Assembly (NCBI GenBank): GCA_029260075.1
Contig: JAJDDY010000023.1
Coordinates: 124,001-188,000, forward strand
Origin: Phycisphaerae bacterium
Lineage (GTDB): Bacteria > Planctomycetota > Phycisphaerae > UBA1845
Length of the DNA: 64,000 bases
Direction: 5' to 3'
Shown here one piece after another: positions 28,030-38,400 of this stretch. Each line of letters begins with the position of its first letter. The first letter of the stretch is position 1. A model generated the notes under the pieces. That model did not search any database, had not been told where the DNA came from, and saw only the letters and a list, made by a program, of their open reading frames with translations. Made by a program: the position numbers and the translations under genes.

Positions 28030-28407
28030 CTACTCGACTAATCCGGGTTTTCCCGTGCCGCGTTCGCAGGCGTAGCGGCTGACTTTGTCGTACGTTGTGG
28101 CAAGGAAACCGATCAGCGGAAACTCGCCGCGTTCGAAGGGTGATGGGCCCAGGTTTTCCAGGATGGCTAGCGGTCGCTCGGGCATTCGGACCTGAATCGA
28201 CAAGTCCTGGAATGCTTCGCCCAGTCGCCAGAATTGTTCGAGGGATTCTTCGGGCGGCGGCGAGGTCGGATATATCGTTGGTACGATCTTTAGCGTTGGT
28301 GGCAAGTCGCCGCCGGAATCCGTCCGATCAGCAACGGGTTGTTTCGGCGCGAATTCCTTGTCGTTCCGTCCGTCGTCGTTATTGGATTTCGCCGGGTTCA
28401 TGTTCAT
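28030..28407 (-). CDS. Hypothetical protein
   Basis: A 125-residue soluble protein with a polar N-terminal third (NNDDGRNDKEF) and a more ordered C-terminal part (EESLEQFWRLGEAFQDLSIQVRMPERPLAILENLGPSPF ... GFLATTYDKVSRYA). I do not recognise a family. The chosen start gives MNMNPAKSNN with GAGAGA upstream; the frame is open to 28488. It is convergent with ubiB with only 27 bases between the stops and lies downstream of the SNF2 gene on the same strand, separated by a family A repeat. Confidence 0.55.
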   Translation of the reverse strand: MNMNPAKSNNDDGRNDKEFAPKQPVADRTDSGGDLPPTLKIVPTIYPTSPPPEESLEQFWRLGEAFQDLSIQVRMPERPLAILENLGPSPFERGEFPLIGFLATTYDKVSRYACERGTGKPGLVE

Positions 28408-28507
28408 GTGTGTTCTCTCGTTCCAGCGTGCGGTCTGTCCGTGTGGCGCTTGGCCATGGCACCCGATGACGCCGGCGGTGTGTTGCACGTCGAATGACGG
28501 GCGTACT

Positions 28508-28584
28508 GAGCCGCGCCCGTAAGGAAGCGGACGATTGAAAGCCTGTGGTGACCGGACGGAAACGCTCCCTCACGGTCGCGGCTC
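28508..28584. repeat. Family A palindrome (A3)
   Basis: GAGCCGCGCCCGTAAGGAAG on the left, CTCCCTCACGGTCGCGGCTC on the right, pairing around a ~35-base centre. Flanks CGAATGACGGGCGTACT and CGAACCCGTCAAC are shared with A2 and A4. Confidence 0.85.
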
Positions 28585-28617
28585 GGCCGAACCCGTCAAC
28601 GGATCGATGACAAATCG

Positions 28618-31600
28618 CTAGCGCTCTGCGACGGCTTCACGCGATAGTTCAAACACTTCACGTAGCTTATCGGTGGAGAGTTCCGTAAGCCATTCCTCCC
28701 CGCCGCCGACCACATGGTCCGCCAATGATCGTTTTGTCTCCAACAGGGCGTCAATGCGCTCTTCGAGCGTTCCGATGCTCACGAATTTATGGACCTGCAC
28801 GCGCTTCGTCTGACCGATTCGGTGGGCGCGGTCCGTAGCTTGGTCCTCGACGGCGGGGTTCCACCAGCGGTCGAAGTGGAACACGTGGCTCGCTGCCGTC
28901 AGGTTCAAACCGTATCCGCCGGCTTTGAGGGATAGGATGAACAGCGGCATTGCGTCGCCTTCGGTCTGGAATCGCTCGACCATGGCGTCTCGCGCCTTTC
29001 GGTTCGTACCACCGTGAAGGAACTGCACGCCGCATCCTAGCGTGTCTTGCAAGAGTGGCTGAAGCAGGGCACCCATTTGCCGAAACTGCGTGAAGATGAT
29101 GGCTTGGTCGCCTTCGGCGATGACCTCCTCGAGCATCTCCGTTAGCCGGTCGCACTTGCCGCTACGGTGGGGTAGGCTGGACCCGTCGGCGAGGTACTGC
29201 GCCGGGTGGTTGCAGATTTGCTTGAGACGCACAAGCGCCGCCAAGATCAGTCCACGGCGTTGGATGCCGCCGGCCTCATCAATGGCGCCTAGCATGCCGT
29301 CGACCACGGTCTTGTATAGGGCGGCTTGCTCTTCGGTAAGATTGCAAAACACCTTCATTTCCATCTTCGCCGGCAGGTCGACTTCGATCGTTGGATCGGA
29401 CTTGAGCCGCCGGAGGATGAATGGTCGGATGAGCTGCCGCAGGCGCGTCGCCCGATCGGCGTCGTGGTGACGCTCGATGGGGACGGCGAATCTGCGGCGG
29501 AAATCTGCGGCCGTACCGATATAGCCCGTGTTCAGAAATTCCATGATCGACCATAGTTCGCTCAGGCGATTTTCGACCGGCGTACCGGTGAGCGCCAGTT
29601 TGTGTACCGCCCGAAGCGATCGAACGGCGATGGACTGTTTGGCGGCCGGGTTCTTAATGTTCTGGGCTTCGTCCAAAGCGATGCGGAACCACGAGACCTC
29701 GTCAAGGTGTTTCCAATCGCGGTGAATCAGCCCGTAGGTACTGATGACCACGTCGTGGCGGGACACCTCGCGGACGAATTCATCGCCGGACAGACGTTCT
29801 GCGCCGTGATGGATCATCGTGCGCAGCGACGGCCCGAACCGCTCGATTTCCCGATTCCAGTTACCCACTAGGGACATCGGCACGACCAGAAGGGTCGGAC
29901 CGACCGGTTGATCAGATTCGCGTTCATAAAGCCACAACGCGATCAGTTGGATCGTCTTACCCAGACCCATGTCGTCAGCCAGACACCCGCCGATGCCCAC
30001 GTGTTTCAGAAAACCAAGCCACTCCAATCCGCGAAGCTGATACGGACGAAGCTCGCCGACGAAGTGCTTCGGCGGCACGAGATGTTCTATTGATTCGCAG
30101 GCGTTCGTGGCGTCAAGTAATTTGCTGACCCATCCGTGCGTCCGCAGTCCCCCGACTGCGATTCCGGTGTTGAGATCGTCCGCGACGTAGCTTTGACGCA
30201 GTGCTTCAAACACCGTCATCGTGCCGGAACGCTGACGTTTCAAAAATGCCAGCGCTGCGGCCACGTCGGGCGCGTGTACCTCGGTCCAACGATTGCGGAT
30301 TTTCACCAACGGGTCTTTCGCGGAGGAGAGTTCGAGGAGCTCCTCGGCGGTCATCTCATCGTTACCAACCGCTACCCGCCAGTCGTACTCGACAAGGGCG
30401 TCAAGCCCCATTCCGGACGTAGCTGTTGACGAAGAACCGGCGATCGGTCTGACGTCTAGCCAAAGGCGCAACTTGGGTTGATCGTTACGCCACCACCGTG
30501 GCACCCAAACGCCGAAACCTTCCATTTCCAAAATTGGCGTCACGTCGCGGAGAAAGGTGTACGCTTCTTCGAGCGATAGCGGTACGGACACCGGGCCGTC
30601 CGGTTCTGCGCACGGCGCTAACGGTGGAAAGCGACGCGCGGCGACGCCGACGGCCTGACGTAACTCGGCGGCGGCGTTGTCGAACGGTCGTTTGAGAATG
30701 CGCGGGTCATCGTCGGCGCCGGGATCAAATAGCTTTTCCGCGTCGATGATCAAGCTTTCGTCTTCGACGGCTTGAACGTGCAGGGTCAATCGCCACCCGC
30801 GCTGGCGACCGCGCCGGCTGTCCTCAGCATCGCCGTCCGGTGCGTGCAGTTGGACGCACGTCCGGCTCGTTCGGTCTTTGATCGAGGGTTCCAACTTGGT
30901 GAGCCAACCGCGTACGGTTTCGAGCGTGCGTTGCTGTTCATCCGGCTCGCCGCTTAGTGTCGGATGCGGACCGACCAGCGATCGAAGCCAGAGCATTTGG
31001 GGTGAGCAGTGCTCATCGTTCCGATCGTGGATGGCGTGGGTCAGCTCGTCGCCGTCCATGCATCGTCGCACCAGCGCGTCGACGGAAGTCCAAAGAAAGT
31101 TTTCCGTCAACGTAGACGCTTGGATTGGCGTGTCGGAGGTCGGAAGAGCGCGACAGATTGGTGGCATGGAGGCGATCAGTTTGCCGAGACGCACTGATGT
31201 TTCCTTGTCGTCAACGACGACACGCCAATAGGCAAGGAAGCGTTCGCCGGCGCCGTGGTGGATCGAGGGTACGAATCGCTGATTGGCCAATAGTTCGAGC
31301 ACAAGGTCCGCCGCACGCGACCAGAAACGAATGGAGTCGCCGAAAGCGATGTCGGCTCCGCCCGCCGCTGAGTCGCTGGTCAACAGATCGATGGCGTCGG
31401 CGGCTCCGAACGCCAACGCCGGTACCGTTGTCGTGCGTAGCGGCGAGGCGTCGTCCGATGGTTCCGGCCGCTGTTCGTCACTCGTTTCGTCGATTGATTC
31501 CGATGGGCCACGACTCGGAAGTCGCAACGTAAGCTCAGCATCAGTCGAACCGGAAACGAGCAGGCCGTCGTACACGTCCCCCGCAATGCGCCGGAGGGTG

Positions 31601-31800
31601 GAGGCCGAAATAGCGCGAGCAGGATGCCAGTTGTCGAAATGGTCACGACCGGCGGCGTCAGAGGCGGTGGCGGGGTTCGATATCATGAAGCGGGAAGGTG
31701 CGTCGACATCATCCTCAGCCCTGCGGCTGCCCCATAGGTATAGCATTCCCTCGGTGAAGATTGAGTGCAGCGTGATCGCGTATGCCGTATCTTCGTTCAT
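28618..31800 (-). CDS. SNF2/Swi2-family DNA-dependent ATPase
   Basis: A 1060-residue (from ATG 31800) SNF2 translocase. The N terminus ITLHSIFTEGMLYLWGSR fits the start of the bacterial SNF2-associated (DUF3670-type) region. The motor has LADDMGLGKTIQL (Walker A), LDEAQNIKN (a DEAQ box rather than DEAH), LTGTPVENRLSELW, and in lobe 2 FHFDRWWNPAVEDQATDRAHRIGQT. Such proteins remodel protein-DNA or RNA polymerase complexes. The frame remains open to 32214, adding 138 residues of poor, Arg/Ser/Pro-rich composition, so I use the later ATG; 31821 is a further option. It is divergent from the TatD gene. Confidence 0.85.
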   Translation of the reverse strand: MNEDTAYAITLHSIFTEGMLYLWGSRRAEDDVDAPSRFMISNPATASDAAGRDHFDNWHPARAISASTLRRIAGDVYDGLLVSGSTDAELTLRLPSRGPSESIDETSDEQRPEPSDDASPLRTTTVPALAFGAADAIDLLTSDSAAGGADIAFGDSIRFWSRAADLVLELLANQRFVPSIHHGAGERFLAYWRVVVDDKETSVRLGKLIASMPPICRALPTSDTPIQASTLTENFLWTSVDALVRRCMDGDELTHAIHDRNDEHCSPQMLWLRSLVGPHPTLSGEPDEQQRTLETVRGWLTKLEPSIKDRTSRTCVQLHAPDGDAEDSRRGRQRGWRLTLHVQAVEDESLIIDAEKLFDPGADDDPRILKRPFDNAAAELRQAVGVAARRFPPLAPCAEPDGPVSVPLSLEEAYTFLRDVTPILEMEGFGVWVPRWWRNDQPKLRLWLDVRPIAGSSSTATSGMGLDALVEYDWRVAVGNDEMTAEELLELSSAKDPLVKIRNRWTEVHAPDVAAALAFLKRQRSGTMTVFEALRQSYVADDLNTGIAVGGLRTHGWVSKLLDATNACESIEHLVPPKHFVGELRPYQLRGLEWLGFLKHVGIGGCLADDMGLGKTIQLIALWLYERESDQPVGPTLLVVPMSLVGNWNREIERFGPSLRTMIHHGAERLSGDEFVREVSRHDVVISTYGLIHRDWKHLDEVSWFRIALDEAQNIKNPAAKQSIAVRSLRAVHKLALTGTPVENRLSELWSIMEFLNTGYIGTAADFRRRFAVPIERHHDADRATRLRQLIRPFILRRLKSDPTIEVDLPAKMEMKVFCNLTEEQAALYKTVVDGMLGAIDEAGGIQRRGLILAALVRLKQICNHPAQYLADGSSLPHRSGKCDRLTEMLEEVIAEGDQAIIFTQFRQMGALLQPLLQDTLGCGVQFLHGGTNRKARDAMVERFQTEGDAMPLFILSLKAGGYGLNLTAASHVFHFDRWWNPAVEDQATDRAHRIGQTKRVQVHKFVSIGTLEERIDALLETKRSLADHVVGGGEEWLTELSTDKLREVFELSREAVAER

Positions 31801-32231
31801 GCTTCCGCGCCACCGGTCCATAAGCCCATGATCGAGCGTGACTGGCCTAACAATACTCAACACCTCGTCGGTTGTAGGAAGACGGCGCGGACTGGGAAGA
31901 CCCCGTCGCCGTTCGCTCGGTACCCGATTGTTTGATCCGGCTCCGTTCCATTGAGCGAAATCGAGCCCCGTAGGATAGCAGACGCTCGGACGGTGTCCAC
32001 CGAACGGCGACCGATCTTCGAGCGTAGTTGGCGGCGAAACGGTTTCGAGGCGTGTTCCGGCATGTTCGTGCAACGATTCGCTGCCCCAGGGCACGAACGT
32101 CTTCTCGCAATTCCGGCGACTCCGCGTCCTGAAATCCACGCACCGTTGACCCGCCATGGCTCCGCCGCCATGATCTTCCGCATCGTGATTAGTTGACGCA
32201 TCGGTCTTGCCCACGCACGGAGGCCATATTC
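31801..32231. other. Region between the divergent SNF2 and TatD genes
   Basis: The SNF2 frame is open through most of it but its translation lacks family similarity. No repeat family copy and no clear promoter seen. It may hold the promoters of both genes or an N-terminal extension of the SNF2 protein. Confidence 0.4.
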
Positions 32232-33065
32232 ATGTATTACATAGACCCGCATATTCACATGGTCTCGCGAACGACGGATGACTACGTCCGCATGGCCCGG
32301 GCCGGTTGCGTCGCGGTTTCTGAGCCGGCATTCTGGGCCGGGTTCGATCGCGGGTCGTCCCAAGCCTTTGCTGATTACTTCCGCCAGCTTACCGAGTATG
32401 AGCCAGCTCGCGCCGCTCAGTTCGACGTCCATCACATGTGCTGGCTGTGCATCAACGCCAAGGAAGCCGAAAACGTCTCACTCTCGCGCGAAGTGATTGC
32501 GATGATCCCCGAATTTCTCGATCGACCCGGCGTGCTCGGCGTCGGCGAGATTGGACTCAACAAGAACACGAAGAACGAAGTGACCATCTTCGAGGAGCAG
32601 GTTGACCTGGCCATGAAGACCAATGAACTCATCCTGGTCCACACGCCGCATCTTCAAGACAAGCTGCGCGGCACGCGAATGATCGTGGACATCCTTACAA
32701 GCGACGCCCGCATTCAACCCGAGCGGGTCTTGATCGACCACGTTGAGGAACACACGATCCAATACGCGCGTGAGGCCGGGTTTTGGGTCGGCATGACCCT
32801 GTACCCCACGACCAAGTGTACTCCCGACCGGGCTGTGGACATGATCGAGCGACACGGAACCGACCGAATCATGGCCAACAGCGCCGGCGACTGGGGCCCG
32901 AGCAATCCGATGAACATGCCCGAGTTGATCCGCACCCTGCGTGCCCGCGGACACGACGCCATGACCATTCACAAGCTTGTGTACGAGAACCCGCTACGAT
33001 TCATGATGCAGGCCCGGCGGTTCAACTTTTCGCCGCCGCTTCCGGTTCGCCCCGAGGGTCAGTAG
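32232..33065 (+). CDS. TatD-family metal-dependent hydrolase
   Basis: A 277-residue TIM-barrel hydrolase. The N-terminal metal motif is DPHIH (Asp5, His7, His9); GVGEIGLN carries the conserved Glu; LVHTPH and VLIDHVEE give further metal ligands; NSAGDWG holds the late Asp. TatD enzymes are known as deoxyribonucleases or general hydrolases. The wording of the N terminus (DPHIHMVSRTTDDY ... EPAFWAG) resembles the TatD-like member of the bacterial ebo cluster, but no other ebo genes are present. The start was chosen at ATG 32232, just before the metal motif. A family A element begins two bases after the stop. Confidence 0.85.
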   Translation: MYYIDPHIHMVSRTTDDYVRMARAGCVAVSEPAFWAGFDRGSSQAFADYFRQLTEYEPARAAQFDVHHMCWLCINAKEAENVSLSREVIAMIPEFLDRPGVLGVGEIGLNKNTKNEVTIFEEQVDLAMKTNELILVHTPHLQDKLRGTRMIVDILTSDARIQPERVLIDHVEEHTIQYAREAGFWVGMTLYPTTKCTPDRAVDMIERHGTDRIMANSAGDWGPSNPMNMPELIRTLRARGHDAMTIHKLVYENPLRFMMQARRFNFSPPLPVRPEGQ

Positions 33066-33067
33066 TA

Positions 33068-33210
33068 CTCTGTCACGGTTGGAATGACGTGTTTACCGAG
33101 CCGCGACCGTAAGGAAGCGGACGCCGTAAATCCTATCGGGACAGCTTGAAATCGCTCCCTAACGGTCGCGGTTCGGATCGGACGAACCCGTTAGTTAAGT
33201 CGTGACAGAG
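33068..33210. repeat. Family A palindrome, long form with inverted ends (A4)
   Basis: The core runs GAGCCGCGACCGTAAGGAAG to CCCTAACGGTCGCGGTTC. The outer ends CTCTGTCACG and CGTGACAGAG are perfect inverted repeats, so this copy shows an element of about 143 bp. The flanks AATGACG...GTTTAC and GGACGAACCCGTTA are shared with A2 and A3. Confidence 0.85.
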
Positions 33211-33273
33211 CACTGGCGGGCGGCGACTGCGGGTCGCTGATGGCTCACACGTCAACAGCCGATACTCTCGTAC

Positions 33274-34377
33274 ATGAGCATATCGACGACAACTTCGATC
33301 GAACAGGAAGTCCGAGCCCGACGCTTGTGGTACAACGATATCCAAATCACGCCGAGTGTTCGCACGCGATTTCCCGAAGACTACGATGCCAACCCCGTCT
33401 TGCGCGCCGTCGATGACAACAATCGGGCGATGATCGATTGGCTTTCCTCGCGATTGCCGGATTCGCTTGAGGGATCGAGCGTGCTTGATGTCGGCTGTGC
33501 GGACGGGTTGTATTCGTTCTGGGCCGCACGGCGAGGCGCTGCCCGTATCGTGGGCGTCGAGCGGAACCGGTACAATTGGCAGCGCGCCGATTGGTTGCGA
33601 GGTGTGATCGGCGCGGATCGGGTCGAGTTTGTTCACGGAAGCCTCGAGCGTCACGTGCCGTCCGAACAATTTGACTACGTCTTCTGTCTGAGCTTGCTCT
33701 ACCACTTGGTTGATCCCCTCGGCGCACTTCATCAAATCCGGCAGCGGTGTCGACGTTCGATGGTCCTCGTGACCGCGATCGACTTGCCCGAGGGCGATGG
33801 GTCACCGATGTCACGCTTGGATCGATACGCCACGGGGGCGCACGGTGTATGGTCGTTCAATACCGCCATGGTGCAGCAACTCTTATCCACCGCCGGGTTC
33901 GAAACGAAAGAGGAAGGGTTCGAGCGGCTCGGTGAGATCGGGGGGCGATACACCGCCCTTTGCATTCCCGGCGACGTTGGACAGCACCACATTTTCGAAG
34001 ACCGAATCGATCAGGAGTTTCCGATCAGCATAGACAAGCGGCGCGATCAGGTTCGGGCTGCTTGGATGCGATTGGGTCGACGTGCCAAGAAACCAATCGC
34101 TATCTTCGGAGCGGGTACGCACACGCCGTGGCTGCTGAGGCAAGTCGAAGACATAGTCGGCGTTCGTGTCTCCTGCATCATGGACGACCGAATCCCGCTC
34201 AATCCCGTGGTCACCGGTCTTCCCGTGCGTCGTCCTTCGGAAGTTGACATGGCAGACCTCGATGCGGTCGTGATATCTTCGTGGCATCAACAGGACGTCT
34301 TAATCCGCCGGGCGAAGGAGCTGTACGGTGATCGCGTGCCGATCATGACGTTGACGGGCTCACGTGAAGAGCACTAA
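33274..34377 (+). CDS. SAM-dependent methyltransferase with C-terminal Rossmann-like domain
   Basis: A 367-residue protein. The N-terminal half is a class I methyltransferase: motif I VLDVGCADGLYSFWAARRG, then VGVERN and FDYVFCLSLLYHLVDPLGAL, resembling the CmoB/DUF1698 group. The C-terminal ~100 residues form a second Rossmann-like unit (KPIAIFGAGTHTPWLLRQV ... VVISSWHQQDVLIRRAKELYG) similar to domains that follow sugar C-methyltransferases. The substrate is unknown; tRNA or sugar nucleotide are both possible. The stop codon TAA is the first three bases of a family B element. Confidence 0.75.
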   Translation: MSISTTTSIEQEVRARRLWYNDIQITPSVRTRFPEDYDANPVLRAVDDNNRAMIDWLSSRLPDSLEGSSVLDVGCADGLYSFWAARRGAARIVGVERNRYNWQRADWLRGVIGADRVEFVHGSLERHVPSEQFDYVFCLSLLYHLVDPLGALHQIRQRCRRSMVLVTAIDLPEGDGSPMSRLDRYATGAHGVWSFNTAMVQQLLSTAGFETKEEGFERLGEIGGRYTALCIPGDVGQHHIFEDRIDQEFPISIDKRRDQVRAAWMRLGRRAKKPIAIFGAGTHTPWLLRQVEDIVGVRVSCIMDDRIPLNPVVTGLPVRRPSEVDMADLDAVVISSWHQQDVLIRRAKELYGDRVPIMTLTGSREEH

Positions 34378-34517
34378 CAGCCTGTTGAAAAAGTGTGGCA
34401 CCGGCTTCCAGCCGGTGATCCAATAGCGATTTCCGCCTCCTAATCGGGACGCGGCCCTTCGTCACGGACGGGTTCGAGGCGACGTGCTTGAATACAAGCA
34501 CTATTCAAGAAGCTGCT
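34375..34517. repeat. Family B element (B2)
   Basis: Begins TAACAGCCTGTTGAAAAAG, carries GGCACCGGCTTCCAGCCGG, and ends near ATTCAAGAAGCTGCT. Its first TAA is the stop codon of the methyltransferase gene. It aligns along its length with the copies at 24980 and 43990. Confidence 0.85.
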
Positions 34518-34728
34518 CACACTCGGTCATAAAGTTGTCGACTTGCTATGAACGTGTTCAAGAAGTCCCCTTCAGAGCCGCGCCCGCAAGGAAGCGGTCC
34601 GGTGTCAGGTGCAAAAACCGCTCCCTGACAGTCGCGGCTCGGTTTGAGGCAACCCATCTTAAACACGCTCAAAGAATACGCGGTACTGGATTCCGTTCGG
34701 TGATGCCGTTTGCCGATGATGGAAACAA
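34378..34728. other. Repeat-filled intergenic region
   Basis: Nearly the whole gap is taken by elements B2 and A5 placed side by side, with about 30 bases between them. No gene. Confidence 0.7.
34550..34670. repeat. Family A palindrome with inverted ends (A5)
   Basis: Core GAGCCGCGCCCGCAAGGAAG (34575) to CCCTGACAGTCGCGGCTC (34640). Outer ends GAACGTGTTCAAGA and TCTTAAACACGCTC are near-perfect inverted repeats, giving an element of 121 bp. These outer ends differ from those of A4, so family A has at least two end types; A6 shares the left end. Confidence 0.85.
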
Positions 34729-35208
34729 GTGAAACGAAGGCGACTCCACTTCATGTTGGCTATGGCGGCGTTTCCGCTGGGCTTGATCGGTGCATTTTTT
34801 GTATTGCGCGAGCCGATGGAGCCGCTCACGCACGAAGTCCTAGCGAACGCCAAGCAGCTTTGGGATTCCTCCGGCGTACGCAGCTATGATCTCAGCTATC
34901 AGATGCACGGAAGCTATTACGAAGTTGTCGTGCGCGATGGAATCGTGACCAGCGCGACGGTCAACGGGCAACCCGTGCGTACCGCCGAGATTCGTGCGTA
35001 TGCGATTGACGGACTGTTCGACATGCTGGCCTTGGAGCTCGACAACCTCGACAATCCCGCTGGGCCATTTGCAGGGTCGTCCGGATCTGTTCTGATGCGC
35101 GTTCGTTTCCATGATCAGCTCGGATATGTCGAGCGATATCTACGCGGCTCCGGTGGCGTGGGTCGGAGCGTGAGTCTGGAGCAGTTGGTGTTCACCAAAG
35201 TTCCCTAG
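34729..35208 (+). CDS. Membrane-anchored hypothetical protein (DUF6174-like)
   Basis: A 159-residue protein with a basic start (MKRRRLHF) and a single N-terminal hydrophobic segment (about residues 8-26) that may be a signal anchor. The rest contains LWDSSGVRSYDLSYQ, YYEVVVRDGIVTSATVNG and IDGLFDMLALELD, a pattern seen in DUF6174 proteins. Function unknown. The family link is by eye only. It stands between a repeat block and the giant secreted-protein gene. Confidence 0.6.
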   Translation: MKRRRLHFMLAMAAFPLGLIGAFFVLREPMEPLTHEVLANAKQLWDSSGVRSYDLSYQMHGSYYEVVVRDGIVTSATVNGQPVRTAEIRAYAIDGLFDMLALELDNLDNPAGPFAGSSGSVLMRVRFHDQLGYVERYLRGSGGVGRSVSLEQLVFTKVP

Positions 35209-35499
35209 AGGCCGGTCTATCAGGGCGGACAGGTCGTTGCAGGACCATGTTACAGCAGGTTGGGCGTCTCTTGCGACCCGTAAGACCGACTGGAAAATCG
35301 GTCCCACATCAGACTCGGGGGACGCCGTGGTACGCGGGCGAATACCGTGCGGCCTGATTCGCGAAACAGCCGATATACCTGCTATTGATCGTTGTGCGCG
35401 GGTTGTGCCGTCAAACGGCAGCTAGAAGCCGACCGCACAGCCCGGCTTGGCCGTAACAATCTGTGGCAACAACCCGCATCGGCATGGAGGCATTGGGGT

Positions 35500-38400
35500 T
35501 TGGTGCATCGTTTCCAGCAACATCACGGTCCAACTTGTGGTAACGCACGCTGGCGGCTTGCTGCGGTCGTCGCCATTGCGAGCGTGTGGCCATCGCTCTC
35601 CTTCGCGGGCGAGCCTTCCTTTGTGTTCATCCCCGCCGCCGATCAGCAGCCCACCGGACCGGCGCACGACTACCGCATCACCCGCTACGAGATTCGTAAC
35701 GACGAGTTCGTAGCGTTTCTCAACGACGCCCTGACCAACCCGGGTAACGAACGCGGCGAGCACCTCTACTTCGACACCGCTAGCGGCGACGTCTATCTCA
35801 ACACGAGCACGACCGGCGGGAGCGGTGTCGGTTCCAGCGAGCGGTCGGTGCGAATGTTCACGCCGAGTATCGCCGGTCAAATCGAATTCGTCGGCGGCGC
35901 GTACGCCGTTGCACTAGCTCCCGTCGATTTCACGGAACACCCCGTTGTCGGCGTAACGTGGTTCGGTGCGGTCAAGTATTGCAACTGGTTGACCGTTTCG
36001 TCCGGATTATCACCAGGCGATCGTGCCTATTCCGAAACGCCGGCACCGGACTTGGACGGGTGGCATCCTGTAACCACGACGTCGGAGGACTGGGCGGTCG
36101 GTGATCTTAACGCCGTGGATCGGGCGGCGCTGATCAAGAGAGTTGGGTTTCGTTTGCCAATGGACGACGGCGTCCCCGGCGCGAGTTCGTACAGTGAGTG
36201 GTACAAAGCGGCCGCGTGGGACGAAGCAGGGCAGGTCAATCATACATTCGGCTTTGGTCGCGATTCGCTGGGTGGGTCCGACGCGAACTATCGTAGTAGT
36301 GGCGACCCGTTCGATCCCGGTTCGACGCCGGTTGGTTACTACGATGGGTCGGACCACGGCGGTGCGTTCGCCACGACCGCTAACGACAACGGCTATCAAG
36401 CGTTTGATTTTTCCGGCAACGTCTGGGAATGGGTGCAGGACCAATCGCCGACGGACGTCGGTCGCAGACGAACGCGCGGTGGGTCGTGGCGAAGCTTTAC
36501 GTCTTCGCTCGAACTCACCTTCGAGGGTGACGCGAGCGTGTCATTCGCAGACGTAGCCATCGGGTTTCGTGTCGTCCAATCGGTGATCGACCCGCTGCTC
36601 ATTACGCCATTCGCTGAGCTGTCTGTCACCGGACCTTGGGGTGGCACGTACGATCCGCCGGGTGACAGCACGATCACGTATTCGCTGCGCAACGTGGTTG
36701 ATGTGCCGGTTGTGTTTACCGCAACAACGAGCGCAGCATGGATTGCCGTCGAGCCAGGTTTTGGTGTTGTCCAACGTGGGGCTGTCGTCGACGTGGTGGT
36801 TACGATCGAACCGGGTTGCGCGGATGGGCTTACGGTCGGAAGCAACGCTGACACCGTTGTCTTTGCGCTGGATAACGGGACGACTGTGGCTGAGCGGTCG
36901 GTGACGTTACAGGTGCGCGAGCCGCTTTCGCTTGCCCCTGTTGCGGACTTCGTTTCGACGCTCGAGTTTTCCTCTGGATCGCCAAGTCCGTCCAACACGT
37001 TCTACAGTTTCACGAACGCTTCGATCGTGAGTGTCAACTGGTCGGCACGATGGGTGGACACGAGCGATGTGCCGGCGGGGCGGTCATGGTTGTTGTTGGG
37101 TGGTGCAGCTACTTCTACAGGCAGTGTTCCACCCCGGGGCGTCTGGCCGATCGTGGTAGGCATTGATGGCTCCGAGGCGAGTCAACTCTCGCCTGGCCTG
37201 TACACCGCTGACGTTACGCTGACTGACGACTGTACCGGTAGGACGTTCGTTCGGGCGGTACGCCTCGACGTCACCGCGCCGCTGATCGTGACGCCTGAAG
37301 TGCCTACAGTGTTGACCGGCGTCTCCGGTGGGCCGTTCGACCCGACCGGCGTCGCGTTCGATCTTCAAAACGGTTTCTTGAGATCGATCACGTGGACGGC
37401 TGAACTCTGTGTGGAGTCGCCGGGGGCAGCGACGTGCACGCCGCCGGTGTCGCCGACTTGGCTGACGCTCGACCGCACCGGCAATACGCTCGTAGCCGAG
37501 GCGGTAGATCGCGTCCTGGTGGATCTTACGCCCGGCGCGGCCAACCTCGAAGCCGGCATCCATGTGCTCACGGTGCGATTTACGGACGTCGGCACGGGTC
37601 TCGTTGTCGATCGACAAGTGATACTCGACGTCACGGGCATTGCGGTCGAACCAAGTTCGGACGTGACGTTTCGTGGCCCGCTCGGCGGACCGTTCCAACC
37701 TTCGTCGCTTATCTACACTGTTCGCAACGCCGGTCGACCTGAGATGAACTGGGCGGCGCAGGTGGTCTTTGATCCGCCACTGATTGATCTTGGAAATCTG
37801 AATTGGTTGACCGTAGCTCCGTCGTCCGGCGTCATATTCGACAAGGGCGATGTCGACGAGGTCACGATCAGTCTATCCTCCGACGCTGTTCAGCTTGATC
37901 CCGATCAAAGCTATTCAGCCACCATCACCTTCACCGCCGACAACAACGCCGCTACGAGTGCGACACGCCGGGTGACGCTCATTGTCGGGAGCGAGTCGTT
38001 TTCCGTCTCGATGATGACCGTTCCCGGCGCTGACGCTCAACCGCTCGGTCCTGACTACACATTTCGCCTTGGCGAATTTGAAGTGAGGAACAGCGAATTC
38101 GCTCGCTTTCTCAACAACGCACGGCGCAACGCGATCGACCCTACACCCGGCATCGCCGACGCGAGAAGCGCCTTTATGTATTTCGATCGCGATAGCGGCG
38201 ATGTCTACATCAACGATCAAGCCGCAGGCGAAGAGGGCGGCGACCCCGCCGGCGTGCTGACCACTCGGCTGTTTCGAGCGGCGGTCAGCGGCGAGGTTTC
38301 TTTCGTCAACAATGAATTCGTCGTTTCGACTGGCAAGGAGAACTTCCCCGTTGTCGGCGTAAGTTGGTACGGAGCGGTCAAGTTCTGCAATTGGCTTACA

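Noticed and set aside
32232-33065. Member of an ebo cluster
   Set aside because: The TatD protein looks like the ebo hydrolase at its N terminus, but no other ebo-type gene is adjacent.
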